The notes under the pieces were generated by a model. That model was not told the DNA's origin. It saw nothing but the letters and a program-made list of their open reading frames with translations, and searched no databases. A stretch of 20,563 bases of DNA from Bacteroidales bacterium. Lineage in GTDB: Bacteria; Bacteroidota; Bacteroidia; Bacteroidales; Marinilabiliaceae. Position numbers and translations under genes: made by a program. The stretch is taken from the NCBI GenBank assembly GCA_004552385.1, contig SFOL01000029.1, positions 1 to 20,563 of the forward strand. The letters are read 5' to 3'. Positions within the stretch are counted from its first letter, which is position 1. Every line of letters starts with the position of its first letter. Positions 1-8,016 of this stretch are shown piece after piece.

Positions 1-16
1 GAAGCTGTTTTGAAAT
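1..16 (+). repeat. IS left terminal inverted repeat
   Basis: These 16 bases are exactly complementary to 892-907. The match stops at base 17, where the sequences diverge. Confidence 0.9.
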
Positions 17-115
17 AGACGAAAATTATTGATATATGGTAGTTTAAATTATTGATTATCAGTTGGTTAACTGAAATATTATTCGTAACTTAATGAGTGC
101 CAACAAATTAATGTT

Positions 116-889
116 ATGAAGTCAATTTCAGCCAACCTCACTGATAAGCAATGGGAAATTATCGAAAAAATCATAGAGCCGCAAGAAAGGCGACGGAAAC
201 ATTCACTGAGGGAGATAATTAACGGTTTGATGTATATGCTCATAACCGGATGCCAATGGCGCCTGCTGCCCGGTCATTTCGCACCCTGGCAGACCGTCTA
301 TTACTACTTCCGCAAATGGAAGCTCGAGGGGGTCTTGGAGCAGCTTACGGATTATCTGGTCGGGGTTGTCAGGAGGTTTTCCGGGCGGGCTGAGAGCCCC
401 AGCCTGGGCATCATAGACTCCCGTTCCGTCGGCACGTCGCACCACGCGGACCCGTCCTGCAAAGGCATTGACGGCAACAAGAAAGTCAAGGGGAGGAAGC
501 AGCACATTGTGGTTGACTCGCTCGGCCTTCCGCTGGCCATCGACGTGCATCCCGCCAACGTGCATGACAGTAAGGGCGCAATGGGCGTGATAGCGAAGAT
601 GCGGGGCAAACAGCCGAAACTGAAAAAGATCATCGCCGACGGCGGCTACCGCGGTGAACTGGGCGAAAAGGTACGCAAAAGATTTGGGTGGGAGTTCGAA
701 GTAGTACTCAGATCCGACAACCACTCGAACGAGTTTCGCCCGGCACACAAGAGATGGGTTGTAGAGCGTTCCTTCTCTTGGCTTGAGAATTTCAGGAGGC
801 TCACCACGGACTATGAGTTCCTTGCAGAATCTTCTGTCGCGATAGTCCAACTGGCTTTTATACGTATCATGCTTAACAAGATTATCTAA
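116..889 (+). CDS. IS5-family transposase (DDE, single ORF)
   Basis: The 257-residue protein catalyses cut-and-paste movement of the surrounding element. An N-terminal helical DNA-binding domain (about residues 7-80, with the CQWRLLP and WQTVYYYFRKW motifs typical of IS5 relatives) precedes an RNase H-like DDE domain. Likely catalytic residues are D101 (IIDSRS), D175 (IADGGYRG) and E217 (VVERSFSWLENFRRL). The HPANVHDS motif near 145-152 is also characteristic. The gene appears intact, begins at an ATG 115 bases from the IS end and stops just before the right repeat, so no frameshifting is needed. Family assignment is firm; the subgroup (IS427 or IS1031-like) is a guess. Confidence 0.95.
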   Translation: MKSISANLTDKQWEIIEKIIEPQERRRKHSLREIINGLMYMLITGCQWRLLPGHFAPWQTVYYYFRKWKLEGVLEQLTDYLVGVVRRFSGRAESPSLGIIDSRSVGTSHHADPSCKGIDGNKKVKGRKQHIVVDSLGLPLAIDVHPANVHDSKGAMGVIAKMRGKQPKLKKIIADGGYRGELGEKVRKRFGWEFEVVLRSDNHSNEFRPAHKRWVVERSFSWLENFRRLTTDYEFLAESSVAIVQLAFIRIMLNKII

Positions 890-1202
890 TCATTTCAAAA
901 CAGCTTCTGACCTCCGCCATGCCCTTGGAGCGTGCCACTTGCGCCTCGCGCCCCTTGAGGCACCGCGGGACGATGATGCCGCCGCGCCCGGGGCCGGATA
1001 TGAGATCGGGGGTTATGTCGCGGTCGTAGGCGTAGGCGGGTCCGAGATGCTCATAGTCACCCGTTGCCCAAAATATGTTGGCCTGCGCGCCATCGGGGAG
1101 ACCCTTGCTGCGGGTGTGATCCTTGAGCAGGGCCGAGAGCAGACCGGGTGCGAGAGAGTCAACGAAATCTTCGAGGACGTCAGCGTCGGGAGCGACCATC
1201 AT
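882..1202 (-). pseudogene. DNA adenine methyltransferase / restriction subunit M, truncated by IS
   Basis: The first 98 codons resemble the N-terminus of the large Bacteroidota N6-adenine methyltransferases annotated as restriction endonuclease subunit M. The recognisable blocks are IFWATGDYEHLG (43-54), ITPDLISG (63-70), VPRCLKGREAQ (78-88) and MAEV (95-98). In intact relatives MAEV is followed by F-T-P-x-W-V-C-N and then the catalytic domain. Here the IS starts immediately after MAEV. The frame runs eight codons into the IS and stops at 882-884, giving a 106-residue product without any catalytic motif. The gene starts 6 bases after the sugar kinase stop codon, so it was probably in the same transcript. 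The rest of the gene, if present, lies left of the window. Family call is from remembered sequence patterns. Confidence 0.75.
892..907 (-). repeat. IS right terminal inverted repeat
   Basis: This is the exact reverse complement of bases 1-16. It starts three bases after the transposase stop codon (887-889). Confidence 0.9.
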
Positions 1203-1208
1203 TATGAC

Positions 1209-2123
1209 TTAATTTTGCCTCGGGGCTATGTAGTTATCGAGGCTTAGGCATACCTCGGTTGCGAATTCGACACCGCCACGCATGGCGGCGAGGAGAGTGG
1301 AGACGAACGAAGTGCCGCCCACCACGGATGACGAGACTCCGGCCGAGAGGAGTCCGCACACGGTGCCGGCATTGAAACTGTCGCCCGCCCCGATGGTCGA
1401 TACCGGCTCAATGGGACGCGCGTCGACGTGCCACTCGCCCTCCGGCGTGAGGAGAGTCGCCCCCGAGCCGCCCTGGGTGCAGATGAAATATGGGCAGAGG
1501 CGGCTGATGACGTCGCGGTAGGCCTGTCGCCAATCGGGCGTACCGAGCATAATCTCGACATCCTCGTCCGACCCCTTGACCACGTGGGCGAGGCGCATAT
1601 TCTGCTCTATGGACGGCCAAAGAGCGGAGGCCTCGGCGCGATGCGAGGCTCGGAAGTTGACGTCATAGAAAAGGAGCGCGCCCTGCGACCTGGCCGTCTC
1701 GATGACGGGCAGCACCTCGGCCCTGAGTCCGGGGTTGATGGCGAAATAGGAGCCAAAGAGCAGGATGTCGCCCTCGGCGAAAGAAGGCATGGCGAAACGG
1801 ATGCGCTGCGCCTTATAGTCTTTGTAGAATTCGTAGTTAGCCTTTTTGGCCTCGTCGAGGAAAGCGAGGGCGAGGTGGCTCTGGCATCCCGCATTGACGG
1901 TCACGAGCGAGTCGTCGACACCATTTTGCCTCATGAAGCCCCTAATTATCCGCCCGACGGCATCGTCGCCCATCTCGGTGATCATGGAGGCGGGATGTCC
2001 GGCGCGCGCCACCGAGATCATTGCGTTATAGACCGATCCGCCCGGCTTTGCGCTGAGCGGCTGATTGCCGTCGTCGAAAACGATGTCGAGCACCGTCTCT
2101 CCAATTCCTACTACTTTAGGCAT
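1209..2123 (-). CDS. PfkB-family carbohydrate kinase (fructokinase-like)
   Basis: This 304-residue cytoplasmic kinase transfers phosphate from ATP to a sugar or related alcohol. The N-terminal PfkB signature region contains the PGGSVYNAM motif at 27-35. The C-terminal signature STIGAGDSFNAG (242-253) supplies the anion hole and the catalytic base D248. Length is normal for ribokinase-family enzymes (about 300). It starts with ATG at 2123, 59 bases downstream of the ABC-F stop codon, and I see no promoter in that gap, so co-transcription with the ABC-F gene is likely. The substrate cannot be read from the sequence; fructokinase is the closest general label. Confidence 0.9.
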   Translation of the reverse strand: MPKVVGIGETVLDIVFDDGNQPLSAKPGGSVYNAMISVARAGHPASMITEMGDDAVGRIIRGFMRQNGVDDSLVTVNAGCQSHLALAFLDEAKKANYEFYKDYKAQRIRFAMPSFAEGDILLFGSYFAINPGLRAEVLPVIETARSQGALLFYDVNFRASHRAEASALWPSIEQNMRLAHVVKGSDEDVEIMLGTPDWRQAYRDVISRLCPYFICTQGGSGATLLTPEGEWHVDARPIEPVSTIGAGDSFNAGTVCGLLSAGVSSSVVGGTSFVSTLLAAMRGGVEFATEVCLSLDNYIAPRQN

Positions 2124-2182
2124 ACGTCAGTGTGTTATAATCATTAATGAGCGAGCGAGATGGGGCGTCTCACGCCGATGCG

Positions 2183-4099
2183 CTACGCTCCAATTATCTC
2201 CTGAAGCTCAAGCCAACGCATCTCCATCTCGTCAATGGAGTCTTTGACCTTGCCATATTCGTCAGACAGCTCCATAATCTTCTGAGGGTCAGACTCGCCG
2301 CCGGCAAGCAGAGCCTCAATCTCCGCCTTGCGGGCGTTGAGCCGGGGGAGCTCGGCGTCGATCTTCTCGAGCTCTTTCTTTTGGGCGTATGAGAGCTTTG
2401 CCGGTCGCGCGGCACGCACGTTTTTTGCCTGCGCTGTCTCGGCGGCTGGAGCTTGCGCGGCTGCTTTGGCCTGGGCGGCCTCGCGTTGCTGGCGCTCCTC
2501 CTCTTTCCGCCACATGAGGTATTCGCTATAGTTGCCGGGAAAGTCTTTGACACCGCCAGCGCCATCGAGAACGAAGAGGTGGTCTGCCACCTTGTCTACG
2601 AAGAACCTGTCATGCGAGACGATGATGACGGTTCCGCCGAACGATGTGAGATAGTCTTCGAGGACGTTGAGCGATAGAATGTCGAGGTCGTTTGTTGGCT
2701 CGTCAAGCAGGAGGAAGTTAGGTTGGCGCATAAGGACCGTGACGAGGTAGAGCCTCTTGCGCTCGCCTCCCGAGAGGCTCTCGACGCGGACGTGGTGCAT
2801 CTCGTTGGGGAAGAGGAACTGGCGGAGGAACTGCGCGGCCGGCACGGTGTGCCCCCCTTCTTTCTCAATCTGATCGGCGATGTCCTCAATGACCTCGAGA
2901 ACCGTCTTGTGCGGTGCGACGGAGATGCCGCCCTGACGGTAATATCCGGTGACGACGGTGTCGCCAGTCTCAATACGTCCGGAGTCGGGGCCGAGGCATC
3001 CCGTTAGCATATTGAGCATTGTGGACTTGCCGCTGCCGTTTGGCCCGACGATGGCGACCCTCTCGCCCCTGGCGAACTTATAGCTGAAGTCGTTAATAAT
3101 AGTCCTGCCGGCGAACTCCTTGTGGAGGTCGAAGGCGTCGACGACTTTGCGTCCGAGCCTTGCGCTGCCGAACTCAAGCGCGAAGCTGCGCTCGTCTCTG
3201 ACCTTTTTGGCGCGTTCTTGCAGTTTCTCGAAAGCGTCGATTCTGAACTGCGCCTTAGTGCCTCGCGCCTGAGGCATACGGTTGATCCACTCTTGCTCGC
3301 GCCTAAGGAGGTTTCTTGCCTTGGCCACCTCAGCCTGGCGGGAGTCCATTCGCTCCTGGCGCTTCTGGAGGTAGTAGGCATAGTTGCCGTCGTAGGCGAA
3401 AATATGGTGATCGTCAAGCTCGAGAATGCGGGTGCAGACGCGGTCGAGGAAATAACGGTCGTGCGTGACCATGAGGAGCGTGGCCGAAGAGCGGCTGAGA
3501 TACTCCTCGAGCCACTCAATAATCTCGACATCGAGGTGGTTGGTAGGCTCGTCGAGAATAAGAAAGTCGGGCTCGGAAAGCAGAAGGTTGGCTATAGCGA
3601 TACGCTTTCGCTGTCCTCCGGAGAGCTGGCCCACCTTCTTGTCGAAGTCAGTGATATATAGGCGACTGAGCATCTGCTTAGCTCTGCTTTCATAGTCCCA
3701 GGCCTTCAGTGCGTCCATCTTCTCGATGAGCGCGGGAATCGAGTCGTCGTCATGCCTTGCAACGGCCGCCTCGTAGTCCCTGACTAATTGCGCGGCAGGG
3801 TTGTCTGACGCGAAGACCTGCTCGAGCACCGTCATTTCGGGATCCATGGCGGGATCCTGTTGCAACCATCCGACGCGGATCTGGTCGTTCCATATAATCT
3901 TACCCGAGTCGGGCACCTCGTGATCGCCCGCGGCTCCGGAGCGCGCCCCCGAGAGCATGCTGAGGAGGGTGCTCTTGCCCGCGCCGTTGCGAGCCACGAG
4001 CGCGACTTTCTGCCCCTCGCTTATTCCGAAAGATATGCCGTCAAAAAGAGTAATGTCGCCCCAACGGAAGCGGAGATCCTCAACAGAGAGATAGTTCAT
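2183..4099 (-). CDS. ABC-F family ATPase (Uup-like)
   Basis: This 638-residue soluble protein has two ABC ATPase domains in tandem and no membrane segments, as in ABC-F proteins that act on ribosomes or, for Uup, on replication-related DNA structures. Domain 1 has Walker A ARNGAGKST (36-44), signature LSGGQRKR and Walker B LILDEPTNHLD. Domain 2 has GPNGSGKST, LSGGERKR and LLLDEPTNDLD. The linker contains the WINRMPQARGTKAQ block typical of Uup/EttA relatives. The last 100 residues are Ala/Glu/Lys-rich and end in a predicted coiled coil (LEKIDAELPRLNARKAEIEALL), matching the C-terminal domain of Uup; length also fits Uup (about 635). The first Walker A glycine is replaced by alanine. The start ATG at 4099 gives the usual N-terminus. 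Confidence 0.95.
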   Translation of the reverse strand: MNYLSVEDLRFRWGDITLFDGISFGISEGQKVALVARNGAGKSTLLSMLSGARSGAAGDHEVPDSGKIIWNDQIRVGWLQQDPAMDPEMTVLEQVFASDNPAAQLVRDYEAAVARHDDDSIPALIEKMDALKAWDYESRAKQMLSRLYITDFDKKVGQLSGGQRKRIAIANLLLSEPDFLILDEPTNHLDVEIIEWLEEYLSRSSATLLMVTHDRYFLDRVCTRILELDDHHIFAYDGNYAYYLQKRQERMDSRQAEVAKARNLLRREQEWINRMPQARGTKAQFRIDAFEKLQERAKKVRDERSFALEFGSARLGRKVVDAFDLHKEFAGRTIINDFSYKFARGERVAIVGPNGSGKSTMLNMLTGCLGPDSGRIETGDTVVTGYYRQGGISVAPHKTVLEVIEDIADQIEKEGGHTVPAAQFLRQFLFPNEMHHVRVESLSGGERKRLYLVTVLMRQPNFLLLDEPTNDLDILSLNVLEDYLTSFGGTVIIVSHDRFFVDKVADHLFVLDGAGGVKDFPGNYSEYLMWRKEEERQQREAAQAKAAAQAPAAETAQAKNVRAARPAKLSYAQKKELEKIDAELPRLNARKAEIEALLAGGESDPQKIMELSDEYGKVKDSIDEMEMRWLELQEIIGA

Positions 4100-4177
4100 T
4101 GTGAATGATGATAAGGAAAGATGTGAATTGGCGGCCTCTCGCCTGACGCAAAAAACCGAGAAAGGCGCACAGGCACC

Positions 4178-4696
4178 CTACTCGGCAAAGACTTTTTGCA
4201 ACAAGACCTCGTCTATAAACCGTCGGCCGCGCCGCAGGTGCTGCCGTAGCACGCCCGCCCTCTCATAGCCCGCGGCGAGGAAGAGCGCGAGGCTCGGAGC
4301 GTTGTCGGCCGCTATGGTGACGGCCACACTGTGGGCAAAGAGAACGTCGCGTGCGAAAGCCTCGACGAGAGCCACCGCCTCGGTGGCGTAGCCATTGCCA
4401 CGGCTGCCTGGCTCAATGAGGACGCCGAGCGAGCAGTGCATATTGAGCGGGTCGAAATCAAAAATGTCAATGCACCCGACGGATACGCCATCGGAGAGCG
4501 AATCTATCATAAACCTGACCTGCCTGGTTTGCCAGACGTCGAGGTCGGAATGCTCTATGAGCGACTTGACATCGGAGAGCGAGACGGGCCACCTGCGGTC
4601 TCCCGCCTCCCATGTGTCGGTATTGTTCTCCCACTCGAAGAGCAGATCGGCATCGGAGGGTTCAAGGGCGCGCAGGCGCACTTTGTCACCAAGCAT
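4178..4696 (-). CDS. GNAT family N-acetyltransferase (RimL/SpeG-like)
   Basis: This 172-residue acetyltransferase uses acetyl-CoA to acetylate an amine. The N-terminus VRLRALEPSDADLLFEWENN is typical of the Acetyltransf_3 (RimJ/RimL) branch. The acetyl-CoA pyrophosphate-binding loop is GSRGNGYATEA (about 97-107), followed by the family's LF-x-AAGYE block (about 137-144). Relatives include ribosomal-protein N-acetyltransferases and spermidine acetyltransferases, so the substrate is unknown. It lies 41 bases after the TPR-PD40 gene and 78 bases before the ABC-F gene, all on the same strand. Confidence 0.88.
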   Translation of the reverse strand: MLGDKVRLRALEPSDADLLFEWENNTDTWEAGDRRWPVSLSDVKSLIEHSDLDVWQTRQVRFMIDSLSDGVSVGCIDIFDFDPLNMHCSLGVLIEPGSRGNGYATEAVALVEAFARDVLFAHSVAVTIAADNAPSLALFLAAGYERAGVLRQHLRRGRRFIDEVLLQKVFAE

Positions 4697-4737
4697 AAGA
4701 GGTTATGGCTCAGATTAGAAAGGACATGACCTGCATA

Positions 4738-6744
4738 TTACAATTTGTCCGCACGGCGCAAAGAGCCTCGCCCGGCATCGTCGCCTCCGGAGGGCTTGAC
4801 GAACTTGTCATATTGCTTAGCGTTTCTGGCGAAAGCATCGGAGTAGCGCGTGGAGCGTCGTATCTTCTTTTGCGCCTTGAAGGCGTCGCGGTAGGAGCGG
4901 AAGGACCCATAGGAGTAGACATACCACCCGTCTCTGTACTTATATTCCAAGACGCTGTCGGGCTCCAGTCCGCGCCCGAGCAGGGAGAAGTCGAGAGGTC
5001 GGCGCAGGCTCATGAGCTGAACCGTGTAAGGGCGGTCGTCGTCAGGCCGGTCAGAAAGGCTTGCGGCGTGCCGATATGTGAGGTTGTCGGAAGGGCGGCG
5101 AGCGCAACCCATGGCGTCGCCCCCCTCAAAGACGAACGGTGCTATATTGACCGTCGATTGCGAAGCGTAGTAGCTTTGGCTCTTGAGTGTGGCCACGTGG
5201 GCGAAGAGGGAGTCGGACCCGCAATAGGCCACCAAGTCGTAGGTTCCGCCGGCCTCGACGATGGTGACGAAGTTGCCCGAGTGTACATTGGGATGCCCGA
5301 TGCCGATGATGTCGCCGTCATGAATGGTGACCACGGTGACGTCTTCGAGATTTGGAGCCTTGACGAGGGCGGCGATGACGGCCATCCTGTTTTGCTCCGG
5401 CTGGTCATACTCAACCTCATAGAGGTCATAAGACGGTGCTTTTGAGTTGTCGTTCCAACGGATGGAGGCGTAGTATGCCCTGTCGCGGTCGATTGATGGC
5501 GAGAAGTAGAGGTCGTCGTCGGGCGAATTGATGGGGAAACCTATGTTAGTGGAGACTTTGAACTCCCCCTTGTCGCTCTCCGGGGCGTAGAAAATGTCGT
5601 ATCCGCCCATCGTGTTGTGTCCGCGCGAGCTGAAATAGAGGATGCCCGTCTGGGCGTGGAAGAACGGAGCGTCCTCGTCCTCCTCGGTGTTGACACCCGG
5701 GCCAAGGTTAAGCAGCTCCCCCCAAAGACCGTTAGGAAGCCTGCGTGACCTGTAGATGTCTTTGCCGCCGAAACCTCCGGGGCAGTCGGAGGAGATGAAA
5801 AGCTCCTGCCCATCGTGCGTTATGAAAGCGAAGTCCTCGTTATAAACCGAGTTGACCGGTTCGGGGAGCGGAGTCGCTGGCTGCCATTTCCCGGTGGCGG
5901 TGTCTTTGCGAGAGACGTAAATGTCTCCATTGTGCGAGAGATACATCTCGGTGCCGTCGGCCGAAATGGAAGTAGCGGTCTCCTGTCCAGCCTTCCCACT
6001 CTCGTCAACTACGAGTCCGGAAATCTGCGTTGCCGGCCCCCAGTTGCCGCCGTCCCATTTATTACCTTGGCGCACAGAGAGGTATACACCCTCTTCCGAC
6101 TGGCCGTCATCGAAAATGATCGTCTTGTCGGCGTCTTTCTTTGGCCGACGAGACGTGAAGAACATGGAGTCCTCGTTGGCGGTGAGGACCGGCTTGTAGT
6201 CGTTGTTTGAAGAGTTGACGGCGTCGCCCGCATAGCGCATGACGAGGTGCACCGGCTGGTTCATAAGGACGATGGCGGACTCGCAAATCATCCTTTCGCG
6301 CTTGATCATGTCGGTGTAGGCCTTCAGGGAGTCGACTTTTTCAATCTCATCATAGATGGCGATGGCCTCCTTAGGCTTACCACAGAGTTGCTTGGCGCGC
6401 GCCATGGCGAGGTTGAGTTCGATGCGCGCATCGTCCCACGTCTCATTGTCGTCCAACTCATTGACCCTGTTGAGGAAGAAAAGGGTGGAGTCCGGGTTAC
6501 CGCTTGCGTTGATGTAGCATACGCCAAGGTTGTAAGCCACGCTGAGGTTCTCGGGATATTTGTCATAAAGCCCCCTGAGAATGACTATGGCACCCCTGTT
6601 ATCGCATTTGTCGGCCATTTTGATAGCAGAGCGGAAAGCCTTGCTGTCATCAGGCGTCATTTGTTCTTGTGAGAAAGAAGGAGCCTCCGCCATTGCGAAA
6701 AGCGCGACTGAGAGGCATAGGGTTTTGAAACGGTATTTAGTCAT
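4738..6744 (-). CDS. Secreted TPR-PD40-CRD-SPOR envelope protein
   Basis: From the ATG at 6744 the protein has 668 residues and starts with a clear signal peptide (basic MTKYRFK, then a hydrophobic stretch ending near AEAPSFSQ). An ATG at 6765 would add seven residues before it and is less convincing. After the signal come TPR-like helices (about 35-165, with AYNLGVCYI). Next are PD40/WD40-like propeller repeats (about 185-440), seen as DSMFFTSRR, TEMYLSHNGDIYVS, QELFISSDCPGGFGGKDIY and GILYFSSRGHNTMGGYDIFYA. A small beta-sandwich resembling a carboxypeptidase-regulatory domain follows (about 453-540, with HPNVHSGNFVTIVEAGGTYD). The C-terminal part (about 572-645, YTVQLMS ... YVYSYGSFRSYRDAFKAQKKI) looks like a SPOR peptidoglycan-binding domain. 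This is the layout of PorE of the type IX secretion system, with SPOR in place of the OmpA domain. A cell-wall-anchored periplasmic role is inferred. Confidence 0.85.
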   Translation of the reverse strand: MTKYRFKTLCLSVALFAMAEAPSFSQEQMTPDDSKAFRSAIKMADKCDNRGAIVILRGLYDKYPENLSVAYNLGVCYINASGNPDSTLFFLNRVNELDDNETWDDARIELNLAMARAKQLCGKPKEAIAIYDEIEKVDSLKAYTDMIKRERMICESAIVLMNQPVHLVMRYAGDAVNSSNNDYKPVLTANEDSMFFTSRRPKKDADKTIIFDDGQSEEGVYLSVRQGNKWDGGNWGPATQISGLVVDESGKAGQETATSISADGTEMYLSHNGDIYVSRKDTATGKWQPATPLPEPVNSVYNEDFAFITHDGQELFISSDCPGGFGGKDIYRSRRLPNGLWGELLNLGPGVNTEEDEDAPFFHAQTGILYFSSRGHNTMGGYDIFYAPESDKGEFKVSTNIGFPINSPDDDLYFSPSIDRDRAYYASIRWNDNSKAPSYDLYEVEYDQPEQNRMAVIAALVKAPNLEDVTVVTIHDGDIIGIGHPNVHSGNFVTIVEAGGTYDLVAYCGSDSLFAHVATLKSQSYYASQSTVNIAPFVFEGGDAMGCARRPSDNLTYRHAASLSDRPDDDRPYTVQLMSLRRPLDFSLLGRGLEPDSVLEYKYRDGWYVYSYGSFRSYRDAFKAQKKIRRSTRYSDAFARNAKQYDKFVKPSGGDDAGRGSLRRADKL

Positions 6745-7060
6745 GACGCAGATCTGCGGTTTCATCGTGTGAAATTAGTCAAAACTTATCAGAAAAAGCC
6801 ATAAAAAGGGCGAATGATGTGAAAGATTTTTAGTCTTTGGCGACTAATTTTAGCAATTAGGTTAAAAAAGCGACCTGGATATGACAAACAACGCCAAATA
6901 GCCCTCCCCGACATCAACGTCGGAGAGGGCAACTGACAATAATTACACTAACACGACCCGCCCCACTCGTCATGACTTGCGCAAGCCAGGACTGTAGCCC
7001 CGGCGAGAGGGGCGGCGACATGATACCTTTGAAAAAAACAATTCGGAGAGTGCGGACGCG
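6745..7060. other. Gene-free stretch with several inverted repeats
   Basis: No credible coding sequence is present in these 316 bases. The right part (6931-7060) follows cysE and contains a 10-bp palindrome CTTGCGCAAG (6976-6985) and a short GC hairpin (GCCCC 6997-7001 with GGGGC 7009-7013). The middle holds the terminator-like hairpin at 6901-6930. The left part is AT-rich and upstream of the TPR-PD40 gene. It has two overlapping inverted repeats, TAGTC-N6-GACTA (6831-6846) and CTAATT-N5-AATTAG (6844-6860). I could not find an exact TAnnTTTG box for the TPR-PD40 gene; the closest is TAAGTTTTG near 6790 (minus strand), with one extra spacer base. Confidence 0.6.
6901..6930 (-). terminator. 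Hairpin terminator, probably for cysE
   Basis: Twelve-base arms (GCCCTCCCCGAC and GTCGGAGAGGGC) pair with one mismatch around the six-base loop ATCAAC. On the minus strand the hairpin is followed by TATTTGGCGTTGTTTG, which is only moderately T-rich. It lies about 130 bases beyond the cysE stop, and no plus-strand gene ends near it. Confidence 0.55.
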
Positions 7061-7978
7061 TCAGATTCCAGCCCCGTCGGTGAAGCTCATGCTGAGGGCT
7101 CGGCTCTGCAAGATGACGGAACCGGGCGCCACGCTGTGAGTAAGCCAGACGTTGCCGCCGATGACGGTGTCGTGGCCAATTGTAATACGGCCAAGGACGG
7201 AGGCGTTGGAGTAGATGGTGACGTTGTCCTCAATGATAGGGTGCCTGGGCACGTTGAGCAGCATTCCGTCATCACCGCGCGAGAAGCTCTTGGCCCCGAG
7301 CGTGACGCCCTGGTAGAGCATGACCCGGCTGCCGATGACGCACGTCTCGCCGATGACGATGCCCGTGCCGTGGTCGATGCAGAAGTGGTCTCCTATGGTG
7401 GCACCTGGGTGGATGTCGATGCCCGTTAGAGAGTGCGCGAGCTCCGAAATAATGCGCGGTATGACCGGCACGCCCATGACGAGCAGCTCGTGCGCCGTCC
7501 GGTAATGCACCATAGCCTGGACCATGGGGTAGCAGAAGATCACCTCGCCAGAGCTTTTGACGGCCGGGTCGTTGTGGAGCATGGCGTCGACATCGGTATA
7601 GAGCAACCGCTTGATCTCGCCAAGCCTCTCAATAAAACCCAGAGTCAGCTCTTCGGCCCTGCCCGCCATGTCTTGCTCGGATGAGTTGGTGCCGAAAGCG
7701 AGACCTCGGGCAATCTGGACCTTGAGCATCTGCGACAGTTGCTCGACGGCCATGCCGACGACGCACCGCCGGATGTCTCCCACGGCCAGCCTCTTATCAA
7801 AGAAACCCGGGAAGACGATGTCTTTGACGAGCGCCACGATGCGCGTGAGAGACTCGACAGAGGGAAGCGACGCCCCGCCGCGGGCGGCCACGGTCTCCTC
7901 GCCCAAAGAGACCTCGGACAATCGGCTGACAGCGGCCTGAAGGCGGTCGGCCACAGCATTTTGCTTATTATTATTCAC
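7061..7978 (-). CDS. cysE: Serine O-acetyltransferase
   Basis: The enzyme transfers acetyl from acetyl-CoA to L-serine, giving O-acetylserine, the acceptor for cysteine synthesis. The 305-residue protein has the helical SATase N-terminal domain (about 40-185, including the NDPA block near 136-139). A left-handed beta-helix of hexapeptide repeats follows (about 186-290). H190 in GIDIHPGATIG and H203 in IDHGTG match the active-site histidines of CysE. The C-terminus ends DGAGI; a terminal isoleucine is what inserts into CysK in the cysteine synthase complex. The start is GTG at 7978, because a stop codon lies just upstream in frame and no ATG is available. It lies 80 bases after the JAMM protease gene and has its own TAACTTTG promoter box, so it may be transcribed separately as well as with the sulfur-carrier genes. 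Confidence 0.95.
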   Translation of the reverse strand: MNNNKQNAVADRLQAAVSRLSEVSLGEETVAARGGASLPSVESLTRIVALVKDIVFPGFFDKRLAVGDIRRCVVGMAVEQLSQMLKVQIARGLAFGTNSSEQDMAGRAEELTLGFIERLGEIKRLLYTDVDAMLHNDPAVKSSGEVIFCYPMVQAMVHYRTAHELLVMGVPVIPRIISELAHSLTGIDIHPGATIGDHFCIDHGTGIVIGETCVIGSRVMLYQGVTLGAKSFSRGDDGMLLNVPRHPIIEDNVTIYSNASVLGRITIGHDTVIGGNVWLTHSVAPGSVILQSRALSMSFTDGAGI

Positions 7979-8008
7979 CGGATAGATTTAAATGGATACG
8001 AGTGAGGG

Positions 8009-8016
8009 CAAAGTTA
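8009..8016 (-). promoter_or_regulatory. Bacteroidota -7 box upstream of cysE
   Basis: TAACTTTG on the minus strand matches TAnnTTTG exactly, 31 bases before the GTG start of cysE and inside the 80-base gap after the protease gene. No good TTG -33 partner is visible, so strength is uncertain. Confidence 0.5.

Larger units (their letters stand above)
1..907 (+). mobile_element. IS5-family insertion sequence
   Basis: The element is bounded by a perfect 16-bp terminal inverted repeat, GAAGCTGTTTTGAAAT at 1-16 and its exact reverse complement at 892-907, and carries one transposase gene. The window begins at the outermost visible base of the left repeat, so the left flank and any target-site duplication cannot be seen. 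The true end may lie one base further out. On the right it abuts the coding sequence of a DNA methyltransferase (minus strand), which it truncates. A small inverted repeat (CAGTT-N4-AACTG, 60-73) lies between the left end and the transposase start. Confidence 0.93.

Noticed and set aside
4705..5445. Plus-strand open frame opposite the TPR-PD40 gene
   Set aside because: It is a shadow of the minus-strand envelope protein, which has a signal peptide and recognisable domains.
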